From NCBI RefSeq assembly GCF_003234185.1, contig NZ_QKSM01000001.1:310001-374000 (forward strand): DNA of 64,000 bases, read 5' to 3'. Of this stretch, positions 52,685 to 61,026 are shown piece by piece. This stretch comes from Curtobacterium sp. MCSS17_008 (lineage in GTDB: Bacteria; Actinomycetota; Actinomycetes; Actinomycetales; Microbacteriaceae). Below the pieces are notes generated by a model. That model saw only the letters and a program-made list of their open reading frames with translations, searched no databases and had not been told where the DNA came from. The stretch's first letter is position 1. Each line of letters begins with the position of its first letter. The position numbers and the translations under genes are program-made.

Positions 52685-53284
52685 ATGACGAACGCCACCG
52701 GGTTCGCTCGCCGCGCAGTCCTCGCCGACCGTCTTCGCACCTCGGGGCTCGCCACCGATGCCGCCCTGGTCGCCGGCGGTGCCCTGTTCACCGCCGCCAT
52801 GGCGCAGGTCGAGGTCCCGATGTGGCCGGTGCCGATCACGGGGCAGACCCTCGCGGTCGTGCTCGTCGGCGCGACGCTCGGCGCCCGCCGCGGCATGCTC
52901 TCCCTGCTCGTCTACGCGGTCGCCGGCCTTGCCGGGGCTCCGTTCTTCGCCGACATGCAGGGCGGCCTGCAGGCTCTCGCGCTCCCGAGCTTCGGGTACG
53001 TCATCGGGTTCGTGCCGGCTGCGGGCGTCATCGGTTGGCTCGCCCGTCGCAACTGGGACCGCAAGGTTGGCCGCGCCACGGCGGCGATGCTGCTCGCGAG
53101 CGCCATCCCCTTCGTCACCGGTCTGCCGTACCTCGCCGTCGCACTGGGCGCGCTCGGCCTGCCGAACGACCTGCAGTCGGTGCTCGCCGCCGGCCTGTAC
53201 CCGTTCATCATCGGCGGTGTCGCCAAGGCACTCATCGCCGCGGGCGTCCTGCCGCTGGCCTGGAAGCTCGTCGGCCGCCGCTGA
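52685..53284 (+). CDS. bioY: Biotin transporter BioY
   Basis: A 199-residue S-component for biotin uptake with about six membrane helices. Characteristic segments are VPMWPVPITGQTLAVVLVGATLGARRG and GLPYLAVALGALGL. It would work with ECF energising components or alone; none is nearby. ATG 52685 has GGAGA upstream. Its presence suggests that the organism takes up biotin. Confidence 0.92.
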   Translation: MTNATGFARRAVLADRLRTSGLATDAALVAGGALFTAAMAQVEVPMWPVPITGQTLAVVLVGATLGARRGMLSLLVYAVAGLAGAPFFADMQGGLQALALPSFGYVIGFVPAAGVIGWLARRNWDRKVGRATAAMLLASAIPFVTGLPYLAVALGALGLPNDLQSVLAAGLYPFIIGGVAKALIAAGVLPLAWKLVGRR

Positions 53285-53291
53285 CCCACGG

Positions 53292-53337
53292 ATCGACGAA
53301 GGGCCCCGCACCGTCCGGTGCGGGGCCCTTCGTCGAT
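53292..53337. terminator. 21-bp perfect hairpin, bioY terminator
   Basis: Bases 53292-53312 (ATCGACGAAGGGCCCCGCAC plus C) are perfectly complementary to 53317-53337, loop GTCC, beginning seven bases after the bioY stop. Confidence 0.85.
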
Positions 53338-53373
53338 GTGGTGCCCGGGCGCGCCTTCGTCGGCGGGCACCCA

Positions 53374-53671
53374 GGTCGCACGACACGCCGTCCGCCACGA
53401 CGCGGCGCGGCGCGTCGTGCGACCTCGCCGGACGTGAGCGGCGAGTTGCGCGACCAGAGCGGCGCCCTCCCGAGGCCCCGCCGGACGACGGACGGGGCGC
53501 CGGACGTCGGACGTCGGACGTCGGACGACGCACGACGGCGGAGACTCCGGTCGCACGACACGCCGTCCGCCGCGTCGCGGGGCGGCGCGTCGTGCGACCT
53601 CGCCGGACGTGAGCGGCGAGTCGCGCGGACCGGAGCGGCGCACTCCCGCGGCCCCGCCGGACGACGGACGG
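53374..53671. repeat. Duplicated 123-bp unit with family B stems
   Basis: Two copies of a 123-base unit, 53374-53496 and 53549-53671, about 90 percent identical by eye. Each starts with the stem GGTCGCACGACACGCCG/CGGCGCGTCGTGCGACC (53374-53390 with 53408-53424; 53549-53565 with 53583-53599), and then runs through CTCGCCGGACGTGAGCGGCG. Between the copies is a GGACGTC triplet repeat at 53501-53522. No gene is present. Confidence 0.75.
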
Positions 53672-53710
53672 GAGGCGCGGTGCCGACCGGCACCGCGCCT
53701 CCCGTCCGTC
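53663..53710. terminator. Family A hairpin (22-bp perfect stem)
   Basis: Bases 53663-53684 pair perfectly with 53689-53710 around GACC. It overlaps the end of the second repeat unit and lies 12 bases beyond the leftward sufT stop. Confidence 0.85.
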
Positions 53711-53722
53711 AGGTTGTCGCGT

Positions 53723-54052
53723 CTAGATCGAGAAGCCGAGCGCGCGCATCATCTCGCGCCCGTCGTCGGTGATCCGCTCCGGACCCCACGGCGGCATCCA
53801 GACCCAGTTGATGCGGAACGCGTCGACGATGCCGTCGAGCGCGTTGGCGGTGTCGCCCTCGATCACGTCGGTGAGCGGGCACCCGGCGCTCGTCAGCGTC
53901 ATGCTGATCACGAGCGCGTTCGCCTCGTCGTCCATCGCCAGGTCGTAGATCAGGCCGAGGTCGACGATGTTGACGCCGAGCTCCGGGTCCTGGACCTCCT
54001 TGAGGCCCTCGACGACCTCGTCGAACTTCTCCGGAGAGAGTGCGGTGATCAT
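53723..54052 (-). CDS. sufT: Metal-sulfur cluster biosynthetic protein SufT (DUF59)
   Basis: A 109-residue DUF59/MIP18 protein. Hallmarks are EVQDPELGVNIVDLGLIYD, the conserved TSAGCPLTD cysteine loop and NWVWMPPWGPERITDDGR. SufT helps Fe-S cluster maturation or transfer. ATG 54052 overlaps the sufC stop, so it is the last gene of the suf operon; a family A hairpin follows. Confidence 0.92.
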   Translation of the reverse strand: MITALSPEKFDEVVEGLKEVQDPELGVNIVDLGLIYDLAMDDEANALVISMTLTSAGCPLTDVIEGDTANALDGIVDAFRINWVWMPPWGPERITDDGREMMRALGFSI

Positions 54053-54819
54053 CAGTTGCCCGCCGCCGCGGCCTGCACGTAGCGGTCGTAGCCCTCGTTC
54101 TCGAGGCGCTCGGCGAGCTCCGGGCCACCCTGCTCGGCGACCTTGCCCGCGACGAACACGTGCACGAAGTCCGGCTTGATGTAGCGGAGGATGCGCGTGT
54201 AGTGCGTGATGAGCAGGACGCCGAGTCCCGTCGCGGCCTTGGCGCGGTTGACGCCCTCCGACACGATCTTCAGCGCGTCGACGTCGAGACCCGAGTCCGT
54301 CTCGTCGAGCACGGCGAACTTCGGCTTGAGGAGCTCGAGCTGCATGATCTCGTGGCGCTTCTTCTCGCCGCCGGAGAAGCCCTCGTTGACGTTGCGCTCG
54401 GCGAACGACGAGTCCATCTTGAGGTCGGCCATCGACTGGCGCAGGTCCTTGACCCAGCCGCGGAGCGCCGGGGCCTCGCCGTCGATCGCGGTCTTCGCGG
54501 TGCGGAGGAAGTTCGACACCGTGACGCCCGGGATCTCGACCGGGTACTGCATCGCGAGGAACATGCCGGCACGGGCGCGCTCGTCGACGCTCATCGCGAG
54601 CACATCCTCGCCGTCGAGCGTGATGGAGCCACCGGTGACGTTGTAACGCGGGTGACCGGCGATCGTGTAGGCGAGGGTGGACTTGCCGGAGCCGTTCGGC
54701 CCCATGATCGCGTGGATCTCGCCCTCGTTGATGGTGAGGTCGACGCCCTTCAGGATCTCCTTGGTGCCCTGGTCGGTGTCGATCGAGACCTGCAGGTCGC
54801 GGATTTCAAGCGTGGACAT
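54052..54819 (-). CDS. sufC: Fe-S cluster assembly ATPase SufC
   Basis: A 255-residue ABC-type ATPase of the SufBCD scaffold. Walker A is GPNGSGKST (40-48), the signature GFSGGEKKR, Walker B FAVLDETDSGLD. ATG 54819 has GAAGGAAC upstream. It follows the Rieske gene by 62 bases and is coupled to sufT. Confidence 0.95.
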   Translation of the reverse strand: MSTLEIRDLQVSIDTDQGTKEILKGVDLTINEGEIHAIMGPNGSGKSTLAYTIAGHPRYNVTGGSITLDGEDVLAMSVDERARAGMFLAMQYPVEIPGVTVSNFLRTAKTAIDGEAPALRGWVKDLRQSMADLKMDSSFAERNVNEGFSGGEKKRHEIMQLELLKPKFAVLDETDSGLDVDALKIVSEGVNRAKAATGLGVLLITHYTRILRYIKPDFVHVFVAGKVAEQGGPELAERLENEGYDRYVQAAAAGN

Positions 54820-54881
54820 TGCGTTCCTTCGGTTACAGCTGCTGTGCGGCGTCAGCCGCGCGGGAAGAGTGGGGGTGTCGC

Positions 54882-55208
54882 TCAGTCGACGGGGACCGGG
54901 TCGTGCACGTCGACGTAGACGTCGCCGTCACGGACCTCGACCCGGAAGACCGGCACCGGCTCGTACGCCGGGAAGTTCTGCGGCTTGCCGGTCGCGAGCG
55001 AGAACCGGGACCCGTGGGCCCAGCACTCGAGGGTGTCACCCTCGACGAACCCCTCGGCCAGGGAGATGTCCCCGTGCGTGCAGGTGTCGCCGATCGCGTG
55101 CACGGTGCCCGCGGAGTCCTTGACGATCGCGACCGCGGTGCCGTCGACGACGACCCGCATCGGGCTGTCGACCGCGATCTCCGACTCGGCGCAGACCTTC
55201 TCGGCCAT
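54882..55208 (-). CDS. Rieske [2Fe-2S] ferredoxin-like protein
   Basis: A 108-residue Rieske protein of the non-haem iron oxygenase ferredoxin type, with ligands Cys43-His45 (CTHGD) and Cys62-His65 (CWAHGS). It is embedded in the suf operon between sufD and sufC, overlapping the sufD stop by one base, an arrangement seen in several actinobacteria. It may carry electrons or clusters for the Suf machinery; its partner is unproven. Confidence 0.9.
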   Translation of the reverse strand: MAEKVCAESEIAVDSPMRVVVDGTAVAIVKDSAGTVHAIGDTCTHGDISLAEGFVEGDTLECWAHGSRFSLATGKPQNFPAYEPVPVFRVEVRDGDVYVDVHDPVPVD

Positions 55209-56533
55209 CAGGCGTCCGCCTGCTCGGCCTCGGGCTCCGCCGCGGCGACCGCCGTGCGGCCGTCGGCGAGCTCCTGCTCCACCGCCGCGATGAGACGCTC
55301 CTCGAGCTCCGGGGCGCCGATCTTCTGGATGACCTCCACCAGGAAGCCGAGCACGACGAGTCGACGTGCCTCTTCCTCGGGGATGCCGCGGGCCTGCAGG
55401 TAGAACAGCTGCTCGTCGTCGAAGCGGCCGGTCGCACTCGCGTGCCCGGCGCCCTCGATGTTGCCCGTCTCGATCTCGAGGTTCGGGATGCTGTCCGCCC
55501 GCGTGCCGTCGGTGAGGACGAGGTTGCGGTTCTGCTCGTACGAGTCGGTGCCGTCGCCGTCACGCCCGATGAGCACGTCGCCGATCCACACCGTGTGCGC
55601 GCCCTCGCCCTGCAGCGCGCCCTTGTAGTTGACGCGACCGCGGGTGTTCGGGGCGTCGTGGTTCACGTACACCTGCTGCTCGATGTACTGCCCGGCATCG
55701 GCGAAGTACACGCCGTACATCTCGGTGTCCGCCCCCTGGGCGCCGAGGTGTGTCGACGGATTGACACGCACGACGTCACCGCCGAGCGAGACCACGACGT
55801 GCTTGAGGAAGGCGTCGCGCCCGACCTCGGCGAACTGCGTCGACACGTGCACCGCGTCGTCGTCCCAGTCCTGCAGGCTGACGACCGTGAGCCGGGCGCC
55901 GTCGCGGACGACGATCTCGACGTTCTCGCTGAGCAGCGCCGTGCCGCGGTTGTCGATCACGACGATGCCCTGGGCGTGCTGCTCCGCGGTGATGACGGTG
56001 TGCGCCGCCCGGGGCTGCGTGCCGAAGTCCGACCGGGTGATCGAGATCGACTCGTGCGCCTCGGTCGCCTTGACGGTGACCTTGAGCACGGCGTCGCGCG
56101 CCGTCCAGGCCGCTGCGGCGGCGCGGTCCTCGGGCAGGCCGGCGGTCCCGACGACCGGATCGTCACGACGACCCCACTCGACGTCGGCGCCCTCGGTCTG
56201 GCGGGCGAGGAAGGGGTACGCGGAGCCGTCGAGACCGCTGTCGAGCAGCGGCTGGAGCTTGGCGAGCGGCGCGAACTTCCAGTTCACCTCGCGGCCGGTC
56301 ACCGGCGGGAACGCGTCGAGCTCGCCGGACTGCGGGCGCTCGGAGCGCGTCTGCACCGGGACCTTGGTGTCCCAACCGCCGTCGGAGTGCGCCCGTGCGC
56401 CGTGCTGCTCGGTGCCCTGGCCGGTCGCAGGCCGCTTGCCCTGCGCCACTGCCGACGGCTCCACCGGCTGGTCGATGTGCGGAACCGTCGTGGCCCCGTC
56501 GGTCGGTGTCGGGTTGGTGCTGGTGTTCGACAT
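55208..56533 (-). CDS. sufD: Fe-S cluster assembly protein SufD
   Basis: A 441-residue scaffold partner of SufB and SufC. The first 80 residues are a disordered extension; the beta-helix core includes DNRGTALLSENVEIVVRDGARL, and the carboxy terminus has HASATGRFDDEQLFYLQARGIPEEEARRLVVLGF. ATG 56533 follows directly after the sufB stop codon, with no spacer. Confidence 0.94.
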   Translation of the reverse strand: MSNTSTNPTPTDGATTVPHIDQPVEPSAVAQGKRPATGQGTEQHGARAHSDGGWDTKVPVQTRSERPQSGELDAFPPVTGREVNWKFAPLAKLQPLLDSGLDGSAYPFLARQTEGADVEWGRRDDPVVGTAGLPEDRAAAAAWTARDAVLKVTVKATEAHESISITRSDFGTQPRAAHTVITAEQHAQGIVVIDNRGTALLSENVEIVVRDGARLTVVSLQDWDDDAVHVSTQFAEVGRDAFLKHVVVSLGGDVVRVNPSTHLGAQGADTEMYGVYFADAGQYIEQQVYVNHDAPNTRGRVNYKGALQGEGAHTVWIGDVLIGRDGDGTDSYEQNRNLVLTDGTRADSIPNLEIETGNIEGAGHASATGRFDDEQLFYLQARGIPEEEARRLVVLGFLVEVIQKIGAPELEERLIAAVEQELADGRTAVAAAEPEAEQADA

Positions 56534-57952
56534 CTAGCCGACGGATCCTTCCATGCTCATCTCGATGAGCTTGTTGAGTTCGAGCGCGTACTCCATCGGG
56601 AGCTCACGGGCGATGGGCTCGATGAAGCCGCGGACGATCATCGCCATCGCCTCGTCCTCCGGCATGCCGCGCGACATGAGGTAGAACAGCTGCTCCTCGC
56701 TCACGCGGGAGACCGTCGCCTCGTGTCCGAGCTGCACGTCGTCGACGCGGATGTCGATCGCCGGGTACGTGTCGCTCCGGCTCACGGTGTCGACGAGCAG
56801 CGCGTCACAGCGGACGGTGTTGGCCGCGTGGTGTGCGGCCGGGTCGACGCGGACCTCGCCGCGGTAGCCGGCACGGCCACCGCCGCGCGCGATCGACTTC
56901 GAGACGATCGACGACGTCGTGTACGGCGCCATGTGGATCATCTTCGCGCCGGCGTCCTGGTGCTGCCCCGGACCGGCGAAGGCCACGGAGAGCGTCTCGC
57001 CCTTGGCGTGCTCGCCCGCCAGGTAGATCGACGGGTACTTCATCGTGACCTTCGAGCCGATGTTGCCGTCGATCCACTCCATCGTCGCGCCCTCGTGCGC
57101 GATCGCGCGCTTGGTGACGAGGTTGTAGACGTTGCTCGACCAGTTCTGGATCGTCGTGTAGCGCACGCGGGCGTTCTTCTTCACGATGATCTCGACCACG
57201 GCCGAGTGCAACGAGTCCGACTTGTAGATCGGGGCGGTGCAGCCCTCGATGTAGTGGACGTAGGAGTCCTCGTCCGCGATGATCAGCGTCCGCTCGAACT
57301 GCCCCATGTTCTCGGTGTTGATCCGGAAGTAGGCCTGCAGCGGGATCTCGACGTGCACGCCCTTCGGCACGTACACGAACGAACCGCCGGACCACACGGC
57401 CGTGTTGAGCGCAGCGAACTTGTTGTCGCCGGCGGGGATCACGGAGCCGAAGTACTCCTCGAAGAACTCGGGGTGCTCGCGCAGCGCCGTGTCGGTGTCC
57501 ATGAAGATGACGCCCTGCTGCTCCAGGTCCTCGCGGATCTGGTGGTAGACGACCTCGGACTCGTACTGCGCCGCGACACCGGCGACCAGGCGCTGGCGCT
57601 CGGCCTCGGGGATCCCCAGACGCTCGTACGTGTTGCGGATGTCCTCGGGCAGCTCTTCCCAGGTCTGGGCCTGCTTCTCCGTGGACTTCACGAAGTACTT
57701 GATGTTGTCGAAGTCGATGTCCGACAGGTCCGCACCCCACGAGGGCATCGGCTTGCGGTCGAACAGCGTCAGCGCCTTGAGGCGGAGCTTGCGCATCCAC
57801 TCGGGCTCGTCCTTGCGGGCGGAGATGTCGCTGACCACCTCGTCCGAGAGGCCGCGGCGCGCGGAGGCACCGGCCGTGTCGGAGTCGGACCAGCCGAACT
57901 CGTATTGGCCGAGCCCTTCGAGCTCGGGACGGTCGATGAGCACGTCGGACAT
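56534..57952 (-). CDS. sufB: Fe-S cluster assembly protein SufB
   Basis: A 472-residue core scaffold. Typical segments are [50 protein letters not shown] (cluster cysteine region) and [28 protein letters not shown]. No intein is present, unlike some mycobacterial SufB. ATG 57952 has GAGGAGA two bases upstream. It is the first gene of the operon; no sufR is found upstream. Confidence 0.96.
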   Translation of the reverse strand: MSDVLIDRPELEGLGQYEFGWSDSDTAGASARRGLSDEVVSDISARKDEPEWMRKLRLKALTLFDRKPMPSWGADLSDIDFDNIKYFVKSTEKQAQTWEELPEDIRNTYERLGIPEAERQRLVAGVAAQYESEVVYHQIREDLEQQGVIFMDTDTALREHPEFFEEYFGSVIPAGDNKFAALNTAVWSGGSFVYVPKGVHVEIPLQAYFRINTENMGQFERTLIIADEDSYVHYIEGCTAPIYKSDSLHSAVVEIIVKKNARVRYTTIQNWSSNVYNLVTKRAIAHEGATMEWIDGNIGSKVTMKYPSIYLAGEHAKGETLSVAFAGPGQHQDAGAKMIHMAPYTTSSIVSKSIARGGGRAGYRGEVRVDPAAHHAANTVRCDALLVDTVSRSDTYPAIDIRVDDVQLGHEATVSRVSEEQLFYLMSRGMPEDEAMAMIVRGFIEPIARELPMEYALELNKLIEMSMEGSVG

Positions 57953-57999
57953 GGTCTCCTCGTTTCCTTCTCGCGGCAGCGTCTCGCGGGTGCAACCCG

Positions 58000-58015
58000 T
58001 GGCGTCCGGACGCCA
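58000..58015. promoter_or_regulatory. 16-bp palindrome upstream of sufB
   Basis: TGGCGTCCGGACGCCA is a perfect palindrome 48 bases upstream of the sufB start. It is the clearest candidate operator in the sufB-ctaA gap, since no sufR gene accompanies the operon here. Confidence 0.45.
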
Positions 58016-58203
58016 TTCCACCGCGGACCCCCGACAGGAGTTCCACGGCGTCGCTGCCTCGCAACGTCGATGGTCCCACGCAGTCCTCGGACCGTTCGGC
58101 GATCTCGGCCCATTCGGAGCCGGCGCCTGCCTAGACTTGACTGCTGCTGAACCCTCGAATCCTACAGGTTCACCGCACGGAACAACAGGAAGGCACCACC
58201 CTC

Positions 58204-59190
58204 GTGACTCGCGTCGGACCCACCGTCGAGCAGGGCGTCCAGCCGGACAGCCGCAACCCGCGGTGGTGGTCGCTCCCCCGTGCCGTCGACCGCCGCGTGA
58301 TCTGGCTCGCGTGGGCATCGTTCGTGGTCGAGGTCGTGCTCATCGGCACCGGTGGCCTCGTGCGCCTGACCGCGTCCGGCCTCGGTTGCCCGACCTGGCC
58401 GAAGTGCACGGCCGAGTCGCTCGTCTCCACCCCGGAGATGGGCGTCCACGGGGTGATCGAGTTCGGCAACAGGCTGCTCACCTTCGTCCTCGTCGTCGTC
58501 GCGATCGCCACCTTCCTCGCCGTCGTGCGGATGCGTCGGACCCGGCCCGAGCTGTTCTGGCTCGCGTTCGCCCAGGGCGTCGCGATCCCGGTGCAGGCGG
58601 TGATCGGCGGCCTCAGCGTGCTGACGGACCTCAACCCCTTCGTGGTGGGCCTCCACTTCGTCGTGTCGACGACCCTCGTCGCCGTCACCGCGACGCTCGT
58701 GTACCGGTCGGTGAACGGTCCGCGGACCGCGGCACGCCTCGTCCCCCGCTGGTACACGGGCGTCGTCCGTGTCACCGTCGCAGCGGTCGTCGTCACCGTC
58801 CTGGTCGGCATCCTCACGACCGGCTCCGGTCCGCACGCCGGGGCGGACGAAGCCGTCGACGGCGGGCGCCTGCACCGCACCGGGTTCGACCCGCAGCTCA
58901 TGGAGCACCTGCACGCGGTGCCCGCCTACGTCCTGTTCGCCCTCACCCTGGTGCTCGTGGTCGGCGCCGTCGTGCTGCGGATGTCGAGTCGGTGGGCGCT
59001 CCTGCTGCTCGTCGTCGAGTTCGTCCAGATCGCGGTCGGCCTGACGCAGGCGCGGACGGGCCTGCCGGTCGGACTCGTCGGCACGCACATGGTCCTCGCC
59101 GGGCTCCTGGTGGGTGCGGTGACCGTCGTGGTGCTCTCGACGCGCGGCAGCGCCGGTCGCGCCGCGGCCCGGGAGCCGATCACCGCCTGA
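58204..59190 (+). CDS. ctaA: Haem A synthase CtaA (COX15/CtaA family)
   Basis: A 328-residue integral membrane enzyme that hydroxylates haem O to haem A. It has about eight helices; conserved features include [28 protein letters not shown], the His-containing [11 protein letters not shown] and [13 protein letters not shown] cysteine pair lies in the first loop ([10 protein letters not shown]). GTG 58204 follows AAGG. A TAGACT box at 58132-58137 is the probable promoter. It is divergent from sufB, as in other actinobacteria. Confidence 0.94.
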   Translation: MTRVGPTVEQGVQPDSRNPRWWSLPRAVDRRVIWLAWASFVVEVVLIGTGGLVRLTASGLGCPTWPKCTAESLVSTPEMGVHGVIEFGNRLLTFVLVVVAIATFLAVVRMRRTRPELFWLAFAQGVAIPVQAVIGGLSVLTDLNPFVVGLHFVVSTTLVAVTATLVYRSVNGPRTAARLVPRWYTGVVRVTVAAVVVTVLVGILTTGSGPHAGADEAVDGGRLHRTGFDPQLMEHLHAVPAYVLFALTLVLVVGAVVLRMSSRWALLLLVVEFVQIAVGLTQARTGLPVGLVGTHMVLAGLLVGAVTVVVLSTRGSAGRAAAREPITA

Positions 59191-59454
59191 CCGGCGCTCG
59201 CTCCGGGTCACGCCCCTCCTCTGACATCCCAGGGATCTGACAACCCAGGGATCGCCGCCTGCCCGATCGCCGACGCGTGGGACGTCGTCGACCGGGGGCT
59301 TGACAGCGCGATGCACGCACGCGAGACGCTGTCGTCGCCGCAGGACCGCGCCGAACGCGTGAGACGCCTGCGGATCCGGCGGCGTCTCGCCTGCAGATCG
59401 GCGTCTCACCCAGACGAACCCGTTCGCGGCCCCGGCACCGTTCCGGCCGTGGTA

Positions 59455-59498
59455 CGGACGGGAGGCTCGGCAACCGGCCGCCCCGCGCCTCCCGTCCG
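59455..59498. repeat. Family A hairpin (12-bp stem plus inner pairs)
   Basis: CGGACGGGAGGC at 59455-59466 pairs with 59487-59498; the inner arm has drifted (TCGG against CCGC), but three pairs remain. It lies in the middle of the ctaA-ctaB convergent gap. Confidence 0.7.
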
Positions 59499-59651
59499 GC
59501 GCACGCTCGCGACCCTGCGGTCGCCGCGCCACCGTCGTCGTGCGACAGCGGAACCGTCGTCTCGGCCGGGACCGCCCCGCCGGCGCGCGCGACGCCGCAA
59601 CGACACACGCGCCCGCCCTCGCCCGGACGAGCGCTCGCTCCCCCACGAGGG

Positions 59652-59687
59652 ACGGCAGCGCCGCCGGCGGACCGGCGGCGCTGTCGT
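59652..59687. terminator. 16-bp hairpin terminator of ctaB
   Basis: Bases 59652-59667 pair with 59672-59687 (one G-U), loop CGGA, 20 bases beyond the leftward ctaB stop. Confidence 0.8.
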
Positions 59688-59707
59688 GTGCGGGCGGCGA
59701 GCCCGCG

Positions 59708-60652
59708 CTAGATCGTGAAGGCGAAGACCTGCGGCAGCAGCGGGTCGATGCCCACGGCGATGAAGAGCAGCGTCAGGTACGTGATCGAGCTGTGGAACAC
59801 GCGCATCGGCTGCACCTGCTCGACGTGCTGGATCGCCCGGGAGTACAGGCGGTGCGACTCGACGACGAACCAGATGCCGGCAGCCAGCGCGACCACGGTG
59901 TACAGCGGGCCCATGTGTGCGACCGGGATGAGCAGCAGCGAGCAGACGAGCGTCGCCCAGGCGTAGAGCACGACCTGCAGGCCGACGACCGTGCGTCCGC
60001 GGACCACGGCGAGCATCGGCACGTCGGCCGCGTCGTAGTCGTCGCGGTACTTCATCGACAGCGGCCAGTAGTGCGGCGGCGTCCAGAGGAAGATCACCAT
60101 GAACAGGATCACCGGCGCCCACGTCAACGATCCGGTGACACCGGCCCAGCCGATCAGCACCGGCATGCAGCCGGCCGAGCCACCCCAGACGATGTTCTGC
60201 GGGGTCCGGCGCTTGAGCCAGAGCGTGTAGACGCAGACGTAGATGAGGATCGCGACGACGCTCAGCGCCGCGGCGAGCCAGTTCACGAGGAAGCCGAGCA
60301 CGGCGGTCGACAGGACCGCGAGCACCCACGAGAAGACCAGCGCCTCGCGGTCGGAGAGCTCACCGGTGACCAGGGGGCGCTGGCTCGTGCGCTTCATGAG
60401 CCGGTCGATGTCGCGGTCGATGTAGCAGTTGAACGCCGAGGCCGAACCGGCCGACATCGCACCGCCGAGCATCGTCCAGAACACGAGCCACAGGTCCGGC
60501 ACACCCCGCTCCGCCAGGAACATCGTCGGCGCGGTGGTGACGAGCAGGAGCTCCATCACGCGGGGCTTCGTCAGCGAGACGTACGCACGGACCTTGCGGG
60601 ACAGCGACGAGTGGGGTCGATCGGTGTCCGGCCGGGTCACGGTGGCAGTCAA
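59708..60652 (-). CDS. ctaB: Protohaem IX farnesyltransferase CtaB
   Basis: A 314-residue UbiA-family prenyltransferase that makes haem O. The Asp-rich motif is [15 protein letters not shown], the second is [10 protein letters not shown] (YRDDYDAAD loop), with about nine helices. A TTG start at 60652 with GAGG eight bases upstream gives the usual length; the GTG at 60640 is an alternative. A TAAACT box lies about 100 bases further upstream. It is convergent with ctaA and divergent from tkt. Confidence 0.93.
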   Translation of the reverse strand: MTATVTRPDTDRPHSSLSRKVRAYVSLTKPRVMELLLVTTAPTMFLAERGVPDLWLVFWTMLGGAMSAGSASAFNCYIDRDIDRLMKRTSQRPLVTGELSDREALVFSWVLAVLSTAVLGFLVNWLAAALSVVAILIYVCVYTLWLKRRTPQNIVWGGSAGCMPVLIGWAGVTGSLTWAPVILFMVIFLWTPPHYWPLSMKYRDDYDAADVPMLAVVRGRTVVGLQVVLYAWATLVCSLLLIPVAHMGPLYTVVALAAGIWFVVESHRLYSRAIQHVEQVQPMRVFHSSITYLTLLFIAVGIDPLLPQVFAFTI

Positions 60653-61026
60653 CAGGGGAACCTCAGTCTGTTCGCATCGGCTCGCACACCCGGTGGACGG
60701 CTCCGTCGTCGTCGGGGCGTGCGTCGACCCGGAATGCACACGGGTCGAGACCAGTTTAGGCCATCGAGGCGCCGCGACGATGCCCCGCCCCGCCGACCGG
60801 GCCAGCAGCCCGACACGGCACCGTCGTCACCTGGACACCTTCTGAGTGCGTGGTCACTATGCTGGACACGCCCTCCCGCATCGCGAGCCCCGAAGACGTC
60901 GGTCCGTGACGAGCCGGTCGGCCGCCGCTCGACGGCGACACGACGAACGGCCCCGGGACGGCGACCATGTCCGTGCGATGGCACGAGCCCTCGCACATGT
61001 CGCAACAACGAAGGGTCAACATCCAA
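60653..61026. promoter_or_regulatory. Divergent ctaB/tkt control region
   Basis: A 374-base region without a gene. It contains TAAACT (complement, near 60755) as a possible ctaB -10 and TATGCT at 60859-60864 as a possible tkt -10, implying a long tkt leader of about 155 bases. No riboswitch fold was recognised. Confidence 0.4.

Larger units (their letters stand above)
59191..59707. other. 517-base convergent gap with inverted repeats
   Basis: No gene is visible. It holds a duplicated CCCAGGGATC (59228 region), a GTGAGACGCC/GGCGTCTCAC inverted repeat (59359-59409) with an internal GGCGTCTC copy, a family A hairpin (59455-59498) and the ctaB terminator (59652-59687). Confidence 0.6.

Noticed and set aside
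55442-58150. A 902-residue open frame antisense to sufD and sufB
   Set aside because: It is a shadow of GC-rich coding on the other strand; no motif or start signal.
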